Source of the DNA: Kibdelosporangium aridum
GTDB lineage: Bacteria; Actinomycetota; Actinomycetes; Mycobacteriales; Pseudonocardiaceae
Assembly (NCBI RefSeq): GCF_900176515.1
Contig: NZ_FWXV01000005.1
Location: 557,360-621,359 of the forward strand
DNA length: 64,000 nt
Direction: 5' to 3'
Shown here: in pieces, positions 24,830 to 34,328 of the stretch
Layout of the letters: every line of letters starts with the position of its first letter
How positions within the stretch are numbered: the first letter of the stretch is position 1
Notes under the pieces: model-generated
What the model was told of the DNA's origin: nothing
Databases searched by the model: none
What the model saw: only the letters and a program-made list of their open reading frames with translations
Program-made: the position numbers and the translations under genes

Positions 24830-27223
24830 GTGAATTACCAGGTCACTCCGATCAGCAGCCTTATATCGCCACGAATGCCCTACACGATCCGCATCCTGCT
24901 CGAGAACCTGCTGCGCAACGACGTACCGCGCGAACAGATCGACGCCGTACTGGACTGGGGGAGCGAGCGCTCGTTCGCCACCGCGGTGGACATCCACCCG
25001 TCCCGGATCTTCCTGCACGACACCAACGGTGTGCCCCTGCTGACCGACATCGCCGCGATGCGCGACGCTGTCGAGCACCCGGACGCGGTGAACCCGAAGA
25101 TTCCGGTCGAGCTGGTGGTCGACCATTCGGTGATCGCCGAGGAGTTCGGGACGCCGACCGCGTTCGAGCGCAACGTCGAAATCGAGTACGAGCGCAACGC
25201 CGAGCGCTACCGGTTCCTGCGCTGGGCCCAGGCTTCGTTGGACCGCTTCGCCGTTGTCCCGCCTGGCAAGGGGATCATGCACCAGGTCAACCTCGAGCAC
25301 CTCGCGCGAGTGGTGATGACCGACGGCGGCTGGGCGTTCCCGGATCTGTGTCTCGGCACCGACTCGCACACCACGATGGTGAACGGAATCGGGGTGTTGG
25401 GATGGGGGATCGGTGGCATCGACGCGGAAGCAGCCATGCTGGGTGAAGCCGTCACCATGTTGCTGCCGCCGGTGGTCGGATTCCGCCTCACCGGCGCATT
25501 AACAAGCGGCGCCACGGCGACCGACCTCGTGCTCACGATCACCGAGCTGCTCCGCGAGCACGGTGTGGTGGGCAAGTTCGTGGAATTCCACGGCGAGGGC
25601 GTGCGCAGACTCTCTGTGCCGGACCGCGCGACGATCGCGAACATGAGCCCGGAGTTCGGCTCGACGTGCGCGTACTTCCCGATCGACGACGAGACGATCC
25701 GGTACCTCCGGTTCACCGGCCGGTCCGAAGAGCAGGTCGCACTCGTTGAGGCATACGCCAAAGAACAGGGGTTGTGGCACCGGCCGGAGGACACCGCGGA
25801 CTACACCGAGACGGTCGAGCTCGACCTGGGCACCGTGCAACCATCGCTGGCCGGGCCGAACAGGCCGCAGGACAGGATCGCGTTGGCGGATGCGGCGGTC
25901 GGGAACAGCGGTGTCGTCGGCATCGCGGCGATCACGTCGTGCACGAACACCTCGAACCCGTCAGTGATGATCATGGCCGGCTTGCTGGCGCGCAACGCCG
26001 TTCTGCGTGGCCTGACGAGCAAACCATGGGTCAAAACGACGCTGTCGCCCGGCTCGCGAGTGGTGACTGACTACCTGGACACCGCGGGCCTGACGCCGAG
26101 CTTGGAGAAGCTGGGGTTCCACCTCACCGGATACGGCTGCATGACGTGCATCGGAGCGTCCGGCCCGCTGGTCGATGAGCTACAGAATGCTGTGCGCTCC
26201 AAGGGAAGCGCGGTGGTCGCAGTGCTGTCAGGCAACAGGAACTTCGCCGGGCGGATCAATCCGGACATCCGGATGAATTACCTGGCTTCTCCGCCGTTGG
26301 TCATCGCTTACGCCTTGACAGGAACGATGGCGACGGACCTCACGCGCGACCCGCTCGGGCACAGTCCTGAGGGGACACCGGTTTTCCTCAGTGACATATG
26401 GCCTTCACAGGATGAAGTCACCGCCGTCATGGAAGTGATCACCCCGGACATGTTCGAGGAAGCTTACCGGGACATCTTCACCGGCGACACCCGATGGGAG
26501 AACCTCGGAAATCCCGGCAACGATCGGTACGACTGGGATCCACAGAGCACATACCTGCGTCGCCCGCCCTTCTTCGACGAACCCATTGGCCCGCAAGACA
26601 TCAAATGCGCCAGGGTGCTGGCGGTGCTCGGCGACTCCGTCACCACCGACCACATCTCGCCCGCGGGAGCGATCCCGCCCGGCTCCCCGGCCGGTCGATA
26701 CCTCGCGGAGCGCGGTGTGAAGCGGTTTGCCTTCAACACGTACGCCTCGCGGCGCGGTAACCACGAAGTGATGGTCCGAGGCGCGTTCGGGAACGTCCAG
26801 CTGCCCGGGATCTACGAAGCCGCCATGGCTTACCGAGATGCAGGAGTGCCCCTCGTCATTCTCGGCGGCGCACAGTACGGCACCGGCTCGTCACGGGACT
26901 GGGCCGCGAAAGCAACCGCTCTGCTGGGCGTCCGGGCCGTGCTGGCCGAGTCGTTCGAGCGGATCCACCGGTCGAACCTGATCGGCATGGGCGTACTGCC
27001 GCTGCAGTACCGCCCCGGCGAAAACGCCAGGTCGCTGGGTTTGACCGGGCGTGAGGTGATCTCGATCCGCGGCGTGTCCACTATGGATGAAACGATCACC
27101 GTCCACGCGGACGAGCGCGAGTTCGACGTGGTCGTCCGGCTCGACACCGCCAGGGAGCGGGAGGTCTACCGCGCCGGCGGCATCCTCCGGTTGACGATGA
27201 GCCGTTACGGACGGTCGCTGTAA
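24830..27223 (+). CDS. Compact aconitase-family hydratase
   Basis: 797 residues, against about 890-935 for actinobacterial AcnA. It has conserved DHSV (Asp-His), HQVNLEHLA, GTDSHTTM, the first cluster Cys in SCTNTSNPSVM and the other two in GCMTCIGASG, then SGNRNFAGR, RRGNHEVMVRGAF and GTGSSRDWAAK. Fe-S and carboxylate-binding residues are thus present. However, CTTCIGNSG reads CMTCIGASG and NFEGR reads NFAGR, so the substrate may differ from citrate. It sits at the head of a catabolic cluster with an isocitrate-dehydrogenase-like gene and is divergent from a GntR regulator. The ribosome site GAGGAG precedes it. Confidence 0.85.
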   Translation: MNYQVTPISSLISPRMPYTIRILLENLLRNDVPREQIDAVLDWGSERSFATAVDIHPSRIFLHDTNGVPLLTDIAAMRDAVEHPDAVNPKIPVELVVDHSVIAEEFGTPTAFERNVEIEYERNAERYRFLRWAQASLDRFAVVPPGKGIMHQVNLEHLARVVMTDGGWAFPDLCLGTDSHTTMVNGIGVLGWGIGGIDAEAAMLGEAVTMLLPPVVGFRLTGALTSGATATDLVLTITELLREHGVVGKFVEFHGEGVRRLSVPDRATIANMSPEFGSTCAYFPIDDETIRYLRFTGRSEEQVALVEAYAKEQGLWHRPEDTADYTETVELDLGTVQPSLAGPNRPQDRIALADAAVGNSGVVGIAAITSCTNTSNPSVMIMAGLLARNAVLRGLTSKPWVKTTLSPGSRVVTDYLDTAGLTPSLEKLGFHLTGYGCMTCIGASGPLVDELQNAVRSKGSAVVAVLSGNRNFAGRINPDIRMNYLASPPLVIAYALTGTMATDLTRDPLGHSPEGTPVFLSDIWPSQDEVTAVMEVITPDMFEEAYRDIFTGDTRWENLGNPGNDRYDWDPQSTYLRRPPFFDEPIGPQDIKCARVLAVLGDSVTTDHISPAGAIPPGSPAGRYLAERGVKRFAFNTYASRRGNHEVMVRGAFGNVQLPGIYEAAMAYRDAGVPLVILGGAQYGTGSSRDWAAKATALLGVRAVLAESFERIHRSNLIGMGVLPLQYRPGENARSLGLTGREVISIRGVSTMDETITVHADEREFDVVVRLDTAREREVYRAGGILRLTMSRYGRSL

Positions 27224-27288
27224 CGGTCCGGATATCGTGGTTCAGTCGTTACATCTTGAGCTAGCTCTGTAGCGTAGGTTACGGTCCT

Positions 27289-27302
27289 GTAGTCGCAACT
27301 AC
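27289..27302. promoter_or_regulatory. Inverted repeat in the aconitase-C45 gap
   Basis: GTAGT-CGCA-ACTAC lies within the 129-base gap before the C45 gene, preceded by CCT. It resembles the CTGTA-TCG-TACAG repeat upstream of the RpiR gene at 36737. It could be an operator for a second promoter of the import operon. The similarity is partial. Confidence 0.35.
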
Positions 27303-27352
27303 CGAAGACGGTTCACCTGTAACCATCCATACGAACAGGGGCGTCCCCACCG

Positions 27353-28471
27353 ATGGCCAGTCTCAGGACGATCGAGATTTCCGGAACGTCAGCGCTGGAT
27401 CGCGGCACGCAGTACGGGCAGGCCGCGGCCGAGGAGATCGCCGAGGCCATCGACTACTACGCACGCGCCTTCGAGCACCAAAGCGGATTGCCGTGGCACG
27501 AGGTGCTGGAGCGCGCCCGCCCATGGCAGCGGCTGATCGCCGACGAGTTCCCCGAGCTCTTCGACGAGATGACCGGAATCGCCAGCGGTGCGGGAGTTTC
27601 CCTCACCGAGATCGTCACCCTCAACTGCCGGGGCGAGATCGTCTACGACCGCGGCTTCGGCCGCAGCGCCGCCCCGGAGGAAGTGGACGGTTGTACGTCG
27701 TTCTCGCTGACCGGCCCGGCAGCGGGTGACGGACACGTGTACTGCGGCCAGAACTGGGATTGGCGGCACGAAACCCGCGGCACGGTCGTGATCGTGCGGA
27801 TCGTCCAGCCGCCGAAGCCGACCGTGGTCATGCAGGTGGAAGCCGGTCAGATCGGCAGGCACGGCGCCAACTCCGAAGGCCTCGCGCTCAACGCCAACGG
27901 GCTCGGCGGCCGGTTCGACGAGTCGGTCGGCGTGCCGCAGACGGTGATCCGCAGGCTGGTGCTCGACTCACCGACCATCTCCGACGCGCTGCGGGTGCTG
28001 GTCAACACCAAGGCGCACATCGCGAGCAACGCTTTGCTCACCCATCGCGAGGGATACTCCATCGACCTGGAGACGACCCCCGGCCCGATCGGCTGGGAAT
28101 ACCCGTCCGACGGTCTGCTCGTGCACGGAAACCATTACCAGGCATTCGTTCCTCCGCAACTCGCGGCGACCCATCGGCCGATGTCCCCGGACTCGCTGCT
28201 GCGCGTGCCCCGCGCCCGGCAGGGACTCGCGGCCGCGGCCAACGCGGAGAAGTCCGAGGACGTCCGATCCGCCGTGCACATCGCCATGTCCGACCACCTC
28301 GGATTCCCTGATTCGCTGTGCGAGCACCCCGACGCGCGGATGCCCGCGGTCATCCAGTGGTCCACACTGGTCTCCAGCTGTGTCGACCTGACCACGGGCG
28401 AGTACTACGTCGCACCCGGCACGCCGTGCGAGCACTCCTACGAGCTCATGCCTTTCAACCTCTACGAGTAG
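27353..28471 (+). CDS. C45-family autoproteolytic amidohydrolase (6-APA acyltransferase-like)
   Basis: 372 residues of the acyl-CoA:6-aminopenicillanate acyltransferase (C45) family. The Ntn nucleophile is Cys114 in VDGCTSF, and cleavage between Gly113 and Cys114 would give a mature beta chain starting CTSF. GQNWDWR and HGANSEGLALNANGLG are typical downstream motifs. Family members cleave or exchange acyl-amide bonds, and in bacteria many are peptide or amide hydrolases. There is no signal peptide, so it acts inside the cell. It directly precedes the peptide-type ABC importer (8 bases) and probably hydrolyses the imported amide. Confidence 0.85.
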   Translation: MASLRTIEISGTSALDRGTQYGQAAAEEIAEAIDYYARAFEHQSGLPWHEVLERARPWQRLIADEFPELFDEMTGIASGAGVSLTEIVTLNCRGEIVYDRGFGRSAAPEEVDGCTSFSLTGPAAGDGHVYCGQNWDWRHETRGTVVIVRIVQPPKPTVVMQVEAGQIGRHGANSEGLALNANGLGGRFDESVGVPQTVIRRLVLDSPTISDALRVLVNTKAHIASNALLTHREGYSIDLETTPGPIGWEYPSDGLLVHGNHYQAFVPPQLAATHRPMSPDSLLRVPRARQGLAAAANAEKSEDVRSAVHIAMSDHLGFPDSLCEHPDARMPAVIQWSTLVSSCVDLTTGEYYVAPGTPCEHSYELMPFNLYE

Positions 28472-28479
28472 GAAACGTC

Positions 28480-30114
28480 ATGCCCGGACATGGTTTACCA
28501 CGCCGGCTCATCGCTTTGCCTTGCGCCGCCGTGGCTCTGCTCGCCGCGTGTGGCAACCCGCCGGCCTCGCCATCGGAAGCCAAGCAGAACGTCAGACTGG
28601 TCGACTCGACGCCGCCCGCGGCAGGCCCGCTGGCCCAGGCGACCTGGTTCATGGCCAAGGAACCGTCCACGCTGGACCTGGACAACGACGGTGCCGGTGC
28701 CAACAGCGACCTGATCATGTCGAACGTCTGCGAACGGCTCGTCCAGCTGCAGCCCGACCTGACGATCAAGCCCGGACTTGCCGAGAAGTACGAGTGGACA
28801 GGCCCGAACACACTGACCTTCACCATTCGCTCCGGCGTGACGTTCCACAGTGGAGCGACACTGACCACCGACGACGTCGTGTGGAGCCTGCAGCGGCACG
28901 CAGCCGACGGTGCCAACGAGTCGGACGAGTTCACCGGCGTGACGTCGATCGCGAAGACCGCGGAAAACCAAGTGACGGTCACACTCAAGCAACCCGACGC
29001 GGTCTTCTTGCAAGCCATGGCAGGGGACGGCGGTGTTGTGCTGGAGCGCAAGGCAGTGGAGTCGCAGGGCGACGCCTACGGCACGCCGCGCGGCAAGGAC
29101 GCGTGCTCAGGGCCGTTCAGTCTGCAGGCATGGAACTCCGGCCAGAACATTGTGCTGACCAAGTTCGACAAGTACTGGGACACCAATCGGGCGGCGAAGA
29201 CCAGCAAGATCACCTTCCGCTGGGCCGACGACGACGCACTGGTGAACTCCCTGGTCACGGGTGCGGGTGACGGGACATACCTGGAGAACATCTCCTCGGC
29301 GACCCGGCTGGCGACCGGCGGTACCACGACCGTCAGCCAAGGTCCGGACACCCGCGTCTGGAGCTTGATGGTCACCGAACGCGGTGCTCTCACTGATGTC
29401 CGGCTGCGTAAGGCCTTGTCGCTCGCGATCAACCGTGAGGGCGTCTCCCAGGCCGCGCTCGCCGGTTTCGGGGCGCCGGCGAAGGAACCGGTCGGCCCTG
29501 GCGCATGGGGTTACGAGGCGAAGACGTTCCAGGACGCGTACGACAAGCTGGGCGGCTCACCGGCCACTCCGTCCGAACAGGACATCGAGGCGGCGAAGAA
29601 GCTCGTGGCCGAGGTGCCGGACAAGAAACCGATCGTCGTCGCCAGCGACACGACGACCGGGCGCAACGTGATCGCGAACGCGTTGGTCGACGCAGCCAAG
29701 AAGATCGGGCTGGAAGCGAGCATCACGCAGATCCCGACCCAGCAGTACACCGACTACTACAGCAGCAAGGACGTCCGCGCGCAGGCCGACCTGTTCACCG
29801 ACGACTACTTCATCTCCAAGAACGACCCCGTCGGGTTCTACAAGAACGGATCGTCCAAATCGACCGTCCAATGGGTACTGAAGGACCCGCGGTACGACGA
29901 GCTGGTCGGCAAGGCCCGTGCGGCGCTGGACAACTCCGAACGAGCCAAGCTCTCGATCGAGCTCGCCAACCGCTGGGCCGACGCGATGCCGTGGATCTCG
30001 GTCGTGCAGAGCCCGTCCACAGTGGTCTTGGGCAGCAAGGTGACCGGCGTGCCGGCCTCGGGCTGCTACCGGTACTACCCGTGGGCCGCCGATCTCGGGG
30101 CGAAGGGGGCGTAG
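28480..30114 (+). CDS. Peptide-type ABC transporter substrate-binding lipoprotein
   Basis: 544 residues from ATG 28480; upstream in-frame sequence is shadow. A lipoprotein signal ends LLAACGNP, with Cys as lipidation site. It has the SBP_bac_5 (cluster C) fold: EPSTLDLDN, SNVCERLVQLQPDLTIKPGLAEKYEW, then VTFHSGATLTTDDVVWSL. Members bind di/oligopeptides, nickel-chelates, glycosides or opine-like compounds outside the membrane. Followed immediately by the two permeases and two ATPases. Confidence 0.9.
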   Translation: MPGHGLPRRLIALPCAAVALLAACGNPPASPSEAKQNVRLVDSTPPAAGPLAQATWFMAKEPSTLDLDNDGAGANSDLIMSNVCERLVQLQPDLTIKPGLAEKYEWTGPNTLTFTIRSGVTFHSGATLTTDDVVWSLQRHAADGANESDEFTGVTSIAKTAENQVTVTLKQPDAVFLQAMAGDGGVVLERKAVESQGDAYGTPRGKDACSGPFSLQAWNSGQNIVLTKFDKYWDTNRAAKTSKITFRWADDDALVNSLVTGAGDGTYLENISSATRLATGGTTTVSQGPDTRVWSLMVTERGALTDVRLRKALSLAINREGVSQAALAGFGAPAKEPVGPGAWGYEAKTFQDAYDKLGGSPATPSEQDIEAAKKLVAEVPDKKPIVVASDTTTGRNVIANALVDAAKKIGLEASITQIPTQQYTDYYSSKDVRAQADLFTDDYFISKNDPVGFYKNGSSKSTVQWVLKDPRYDELVGKARAALDNSERAKLSIELANRWADAMPWISVVQSPSTVVLGSKVTGVPASGCYRYYPWAADLGAKGA

Positions 30115-31068
30115 ATGGTCACGGTGCTCCTGCGGCGGTTCGGTGGCCTGGTGCTCACCCTGGTCATCAGTTCGTTCGTGATCTTCGCGGGCATGTATGC
30201 CGCACCGGGCGACCCGGTGACGTTCCTGATCGGCAACCCCGAGAACCTCACACCGGACAGAATCGCCGCAGTGCGTGCCGAATACCACCTCGACCAGCCC
30301 TTCCTGGCGCAGTACGCCCTCTGGGCCACGGGCGTACTGCGCGGCGACCTCGGCACTTCGATGTTCTACCAGCAGCCGGTGTCCGACCTGCTGTCGTCGC
30401 GACTGCCGATGACGCTCACGTTGGTGGCGATGGCATCGGTGCTGTTCATCCTGATCGGCGTCGGGCTCGGCGTGCTTTCCGCGCTGCGCAGGGGAACCGT
30501 GGTCGACTCGGCGGTCACCGGCTTCACCACGTTCATCAACTCGGTGCCCAACTTCGTGATCGGCTTGGTGCTCGTCGCGATATTCGCGGTGCAGCTGCGC
30601 TGGTTCCCGGTGGCGGGCGACGGCGAGGGCTTCGCCGATCGGCTGTACCACTTGACGCTGCCCGCGATCTCGCTCGCCCTCGGGTCGATCGCGCTGATCA
30701 GCCGGGTCACCAGGCAGACCATGGTCGAGCAGCAAAGCCTCGACCACGTCGAAGCGGCCCGCAGTTACGGCCTGAGCACCCGCCAGATCGTGCTGCGCCA
30801 CGTGCTTCGCAACTCGCTGGGCCCAGTGGTGACCATGTGCGGTCTCGTGGTGGCCGGAATGCTGGCCGGAACCGTGGTGATCGAGAGCGTGTTCGGCCTC
30901 AACGGCCTCGGCGGCCTGCTGGTCGAGGCGATCAACACCCACGATTTCCCGGTGGTGCAGGCGATCCTGCTCTACATGGTGATCGGCTACATGGTCGTCA
31001 CGATCCTGGTCGACCTGGCCTATCCGCTGCTGGACCCCCGCTCGCTGGCGAGGAGTGACCGATCGTGA
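30115..31068 (+). CDS. ABC importer permease (DppB-like)
   Basis: 317 residues with six membrane helices, starting one base after the binding-protein stop. The N-terminal TM and the AAPGDPVTFLIGNPENLT motif are typical of DppB/OppB. The coupling EAA loop reads EAARSYGLSTRQIVLRHVLRNSLGP. It pairs with the DppC-like protein, whose start overlaps its stop. Confidence 0.9.
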   Translation: MVTVLLRRFGGLVLTLVISSFVIFAGMYAAPGDPVTFLIGNPENLTPDRIAAVRAEYHLDQPFLAQYALWATGVLRGDLGTSMFYQQPVSDLLSSRLPMTLTLVAMASVLFILIGVGLGVLSALRRGTVVDSAVTGFTTFINSVPNFVIGLVLVAIFAVQLRWFPVAGDGEGFADRLYHLTLPAISLALGSIALISRVTRQTMVEQQSLDHVEAARSYGLSTRQIVLRHVLRNSLGPVVTMCGLVVAGMLAGTVVIESVFGLNGLGGLLVEAINTHDFPVVQAILLYMVIGYMVVTILVDLAYPLLDPRSLARSDRS

Positions 31069-31901
31069 TCATTCAGCCCGTCACGCCCAGCCGGAAGACC
31101 AAGCCCTGGGTGTTCTACATCTGCCTCGGCATTCTGGGTGTCGCGGTCGCCGTGGCGGTCTTTGCCGACTGGGCGGCACCGTACGACCCGTCGGCCACGG
31201 ATTTCTCAGCGCTGTACCAACAGCCGACCGCCGAGCACTGGTTCGGCACTGACCAACTCGGCCGAGACCTGCTGTCACGGGTGATCCACGGCGCCAGGCC
31301 CAGCCTGCTCGGGGCTATCGCGTTGCTGGCCTTCGCCACGGCAACTGGTGTGCTCATCGGCATTGTCGCCGCGTGGCGCCGTGGCTGGGTCGACACCGTG
31401 CTGGCCCGGTTGACCGACGTCATGTTCGCGTTTCCTGGCCTGCTGTTCGTGGTGCTGGTGATCGCGGTGTTCGACCGTGGCCCGGCGACCGCGGTGATCG
31501 GCATGGGACTGGCGTTCGCGCCCGTGATCGCCAAGTTCACCAGGGCTGTCGCGTTGGAGGAGTTGTCGCGGCCTTACGTGGACACCTACCGGTTGCAGGG
31601 CGTGGGCCCGATTCAGCTGTGCACCCGATATGTGCTGCCGAATCTGATGCCCACGTTGCTTGGCTATCTGGTGGTGCTCTTCGGGGAAGGGCTGCTCAGC
31701 CTGGCGGCACTGAACTTCCTCGGCTTCGGCGCGCAACCACCCAGTTCGGAGTGGGGACTGATGGTCCAGGAGGGACGCTCCGGCGTGATCCAGGGATTCG
31801 TCGGGCCTGCGCTGATCCCTGGACTGGCCATCGCGATCGTCGTGGTGGCGACCAACGTCGTCGGGGTCAGGCTGTCGGACAAGCTCGCGGTGAGGACGTA
31901 A
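31065..31901 (+). CDS. ABC importer permease (DppC-like)
   Basis: 278 residues from a GTG that overlaps the previous stop. It has an N-terminal helix, then WFGTDQLGRDLLSRVIHGAR, the DppC/OppC signature, and five more helices. The EAA-type loop TYRLQGVGPIQLCTRYVLPNLMP contacts the ATPases. It ends 3 bases before the first ATPase gene. Confidence 0.9.
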   Translation: MIIQPVTPSRKTKPWVFYICLGILGVAVAVAVFADWAAPYDPSATDFSALYQQPTAEHWFGTDQLGRDLLSRVIHGARPSLLGAIALLAFATATGVLIGIVAAWRRGWVDTVLARLTDVMFAFPGLLFVVLVIAVFDRGPATAVIGMGLAFAPVIAKFTRAVALEELSRPYVDTYRLQGVGPIQLCTRYVLPNLMPTLLGYLVVLFGEGLLSLAALNFLGFGAQPPSSEWGLMVQEGRSGVIQGFVGPALIPGLAIAIVVVATNVVGVRLSDKLAVRT

Positions 31902-31904
31902 CGC

Positions 31905-32693
31905 ATGCTGCTGTCCATTGAGGACCTGAACTTGTCCGTCAGCGACCACCAGATCCTGCGCGGTGTTTCGATCGAGGTCGCCGAAGGTGAGACGGTCGGA
32001 CTGGTCGGCGAGTCCGGGTCGGGCAAGTCGACCACTGCACGGGCCGCGTTGCGGCTCGTGCCCGATGGCGCGCAGATGTCCGGCGCTGTCACGGTTTGCG
32101 GCCATGACGCGACAGATCCCATGCTGGTTCGTGAAGTCCGGCGGACCATGGCCGCGATGATCTTCCAGGAGCCTCGCTCAGTGCTCAACCCAGTGCGGCG
32201 GATCGGCGACTCGGCTGCCGAACGGCTGGTACAAGTGCATGGGATGAACAAGGCGGAGGCCCGAAGGCGGATCACCGAGCTGTTCGTCGAGGTGGGGCTG
32301 AAGGACACCGAGCGCTTGTTGCGGTGTTACCCACACCAGCTGTCGGGCGGAATGCTGCAACGCGTGGTGATCGCGGCCGCGTTGAGCATCACCCCGAGAC
32401 TTCTCTTGGCCGACGAGGCCACCTCGGCGCTCGACGTGACGACCCAGGCCGAGGTCCTTGCGTTGCTGCGCAGGCTGCAGCGCGAGCGAGAGATGGGCGT
32501 CTTGTTCATCACCCACGACTTGCACTTGGCGGCCGCGTACTGCGACCGGGTTTACGTGATGAAGGAAGGTTCCATTGTGGACCACCAGAAAAGTGGCGCG
32601 ATCTTCGTCAACCCGGCCCATCCGTACACCAAAGCACTGGCGGAAGCGGTTGCGCTGCTGCCGGAACGCGACACCACGGAGATACCATCATGA
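31905..32693 (+). CDS. ABC importer ATPase (DppD-like)
   Basis: 262 residues. Walker A GESGSGKST, Q-loop IFQEPRSVLNP, signature LSGGM, Walker B LLLADEATSALD and H-loop ITHD are all intact. It is somewhat shorter than typical DppD (about 320), and the C-terminal oligopeptide-transporter Cys motif is absent. It forms a heterodimer with the next ATPase, whose ATG overlaps its stop. Confidence 0.9.
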   Translation: MLLSIEDLNLSVSDHQILRGVSIEVAEGETVGLVGESGSGKSTTARAALRLVPDGAQMSGAVTVCGHDATDPMLVREVRRTMAAMIFQEPRSVLNPVRRIGDSAAERLVQVHGMNKAEARRRITELFVEVGLKDTERLLRCYPHQLSGGMLQRVVIAAALSITPRLLLADEATSALDVTTQAEVLALLRRLQREREMGVLFITHDLHLAAAYCDRVYVMKEGSIVDHQKSGAIFVNPAHPYTKALAEAVALLPERDTTEIPS

Positions 32694-33520
32694 GTGCCGT
32701 CATCAGTGCGTCCGGATTGGTCAAAGCTTTTGGTGCGACACGGCATTCCAAGGGAATTGTCGCGGTGGACAATGTGAGCTTCGCCCTGGGCAAGGGAAAA
32801 GCCATCGGCCTGGTCGGCGAGTCCGGGTCAGGCAAGAGCACGCTCGCACGCATGCTCGTCGGACTGACTCGGCCGGACGCGGGCACGATCGAGATCGAAG
32901 GCCGGGTTCGGGCATGGCGGGAACGCGGCCGCGCTGCTCGACTGCGCCGAGCCAAGGAAGTCCAGATGGTGTTCCAGGACCCGTACGGATCACTGGACCG
33001 GCGATTGACCGTGGGTGCTGCCCTGCGTGATTGCCTGCGCAGACATCACACCGGCGAGTCGACGGCCGGTGATCTGATGGACCGCGTGGGACTGGCGTCA
33101 CGGCTGCTGGACTCCCGGCCACACCAGCTCAGCGGCGGGCAACGGCAGCGGGTCGCGATCGCCAAGGCACTCGCGGTGAACCCGTCGGTACTTGTCCTCG
33201 ACGAAGCCACATCGGCGCTCGACGTGTCCGTGCAGGCGCAGATCCTGGCCTTGTTGAACGAGATCCGGGTGACAACCGGTGTCAGCCTGATCTTCGTCTC
33301 GCACGACCTCGCGGTCGTCGGCGAAGTCACCGACACCATCCTCGTGATGTACTTGGGCAAGGCCGTCGAGCAGGGCGAAACTGCCGACGTCCTGCGCAGA
33401 CCACAACACCCTTACACCGAGATGCTGCTGTCCTCGGCCCCCGGGCCGGACTGGCAGCCTGAACGAGTCGCCGAACTACGCGCCGCGTTCGCAGGCGAGC
33501 ATGAGCGAGTAGGAGGCTGA
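32690..33520 (+). CDS. ABC importer ATPase (DppF-like)
   Basis: 276 residues from ATG 32690; the longer upstream frame is overlap with the previous gene. Walker A GESGSGKST, Q-loop VFQDPYGSLDRR, signature LSGGQRQRV, Walker B LVLDEATSALDV and H-loop VSHDLAV are intact. HPYTEMLLSSAP near the C terminus is typical of DppF/OppF. Confidence 0.9.
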   Translation: MSAVISASGLVKAFGATRHSKGIVAVDNVSFALGKGKAIGLVGESGSGKSTLARMLVGLTRPDAGTIEIEGRVRAWRERGRAARLRRAKEVQMVFQDPYGSLDRRLTVGAALRDCLRRHHTGESTAGDLMDRVGLASRLLDSRPHQLSGGQRQRVAIAKALAVNPSVLVLDEATSALDVSVQAQILALLNEIRVTTGVSLIFVSHDLAVVGEVTDTILVMYLGKAVEQGETADVLRRPQHPYTEMLLSSAPGPDWQPERVAELRAAFAGEHERVGG

Positions 33521-33521
33521 C

Positions 33522-34322
33522 ATGACCAGCATGCTCTACACGCACGGTTCCACGCCGCTCTTCGCGTCCCAAGTGGACCAGAGGCTGCACTACTGCCTGC
33601 ACGTCCCGCGCGAGTTGCCGGACTTGCCTGCGCCGCTCGTGGTGATCCAGCACGGCACCGGCAGGACTGCCCAGAAATACCGCACGGCGATGCGCGACTT
33701 CGCCGAGGAACACAAGGTCGTGGTTCTCGCGCCGCTGTTCCCCGCCGGGCTGATCGATCCGGACGACGTGCACAACTTCAAGTTCATCGAGTACCGCGGC
33801 ATTCGCTTCGATCTGATGCTGCTGGCGATCATCGACGAGGTCGCCGCCCGGTATCCGGTCGCCGCCGACCGGTTCTACCTGCACGGCTTCTCCGGCGGGG
33901 GCCAGTTCACCCACCGGTTCCTGTTCCTGCACCCGCAACGGCTGGCCGCGGCGTCGATCGGCGCGCCCGGCCGGATCACCCTACTCGACGACTCGCTGCC
34001 GTGGTGGTTGGGCACCAAGGGTTTCCAGGAGCGGTTCGGGCGGTCCATCGATCTTGACGCGGTGCGGCGCGTGCCGGTGCACATGGTGGTCGGCAGCGAG
34101 GACACCGACACGTTCGAGATCAACAACCCGGGCGAGTCGAACTGGATGAACGGCTGCGAGAAGACCGGTCGCACCCGCGTCGAACGGCTGGACACCCTGC
34201 GGCGCAACTTCGAGTCGAACGGTATCAAGGTGATCTTCGACGTGGTCGACGGCGCCGGGCACAGTGGATCGGCCGTGCTGCCTGCCGTGCAGAGGTTCTT
34301 CGGCTCACTCATCGGAAGGTAG
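33522..34322 (+). CDS. Alpha/beta hydrolase (PHB-depolymerase-like esterase fold)
   Basis: 266 residues starting one base after the ABC ATPase stop. The nucleophile is Ser124 in GFSGGGQF. The probable acid is Asp in VVGSEDTDTF and the His is in DGAGHSG. PLVVIQHGTGRTAQKY gives the oxyanion-hole region. The architecture resembles PHB depolymerase-type or feruloyl-esterase-type hydrolases, but without a signal peptide, so it is intracellular. In context it may cleave an ester or lactone of the imported compound. Confidence 0.8.
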   Translation: MTSMLYTHGSTPLFASQVDQRLHYCLHVPRELPDLPAPLVVIQHGTGRTAQKYRTAMRDFAEEHKVVVLAPLFPAGLIDPDDVHNFKFIEYRGIRFDLMLLAIIDEVAARYPVAADRFYLHGFSGGGQFTHRFLFLHPQRLAAASIGAPGRITLLDDSLPWWLGTKGFQERFGRSIDLDAVRRVPVHMVVGSEDTDTFEINNPGESNWMNGCEKTGRTRVERLDTLRRNFESNGIKVIFDVVDGAGHSGSAVLPAVQRFFGSLIGR

Positions 34323-34328
34323 CGCCCG

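Noticed and set aside
29505..31058. A 517-codon plus-strand frame through the binding protein and DppB genes
   Set aside because: It is out of phase with two recognised ABC transporter genes and is arginine-rich shadow.
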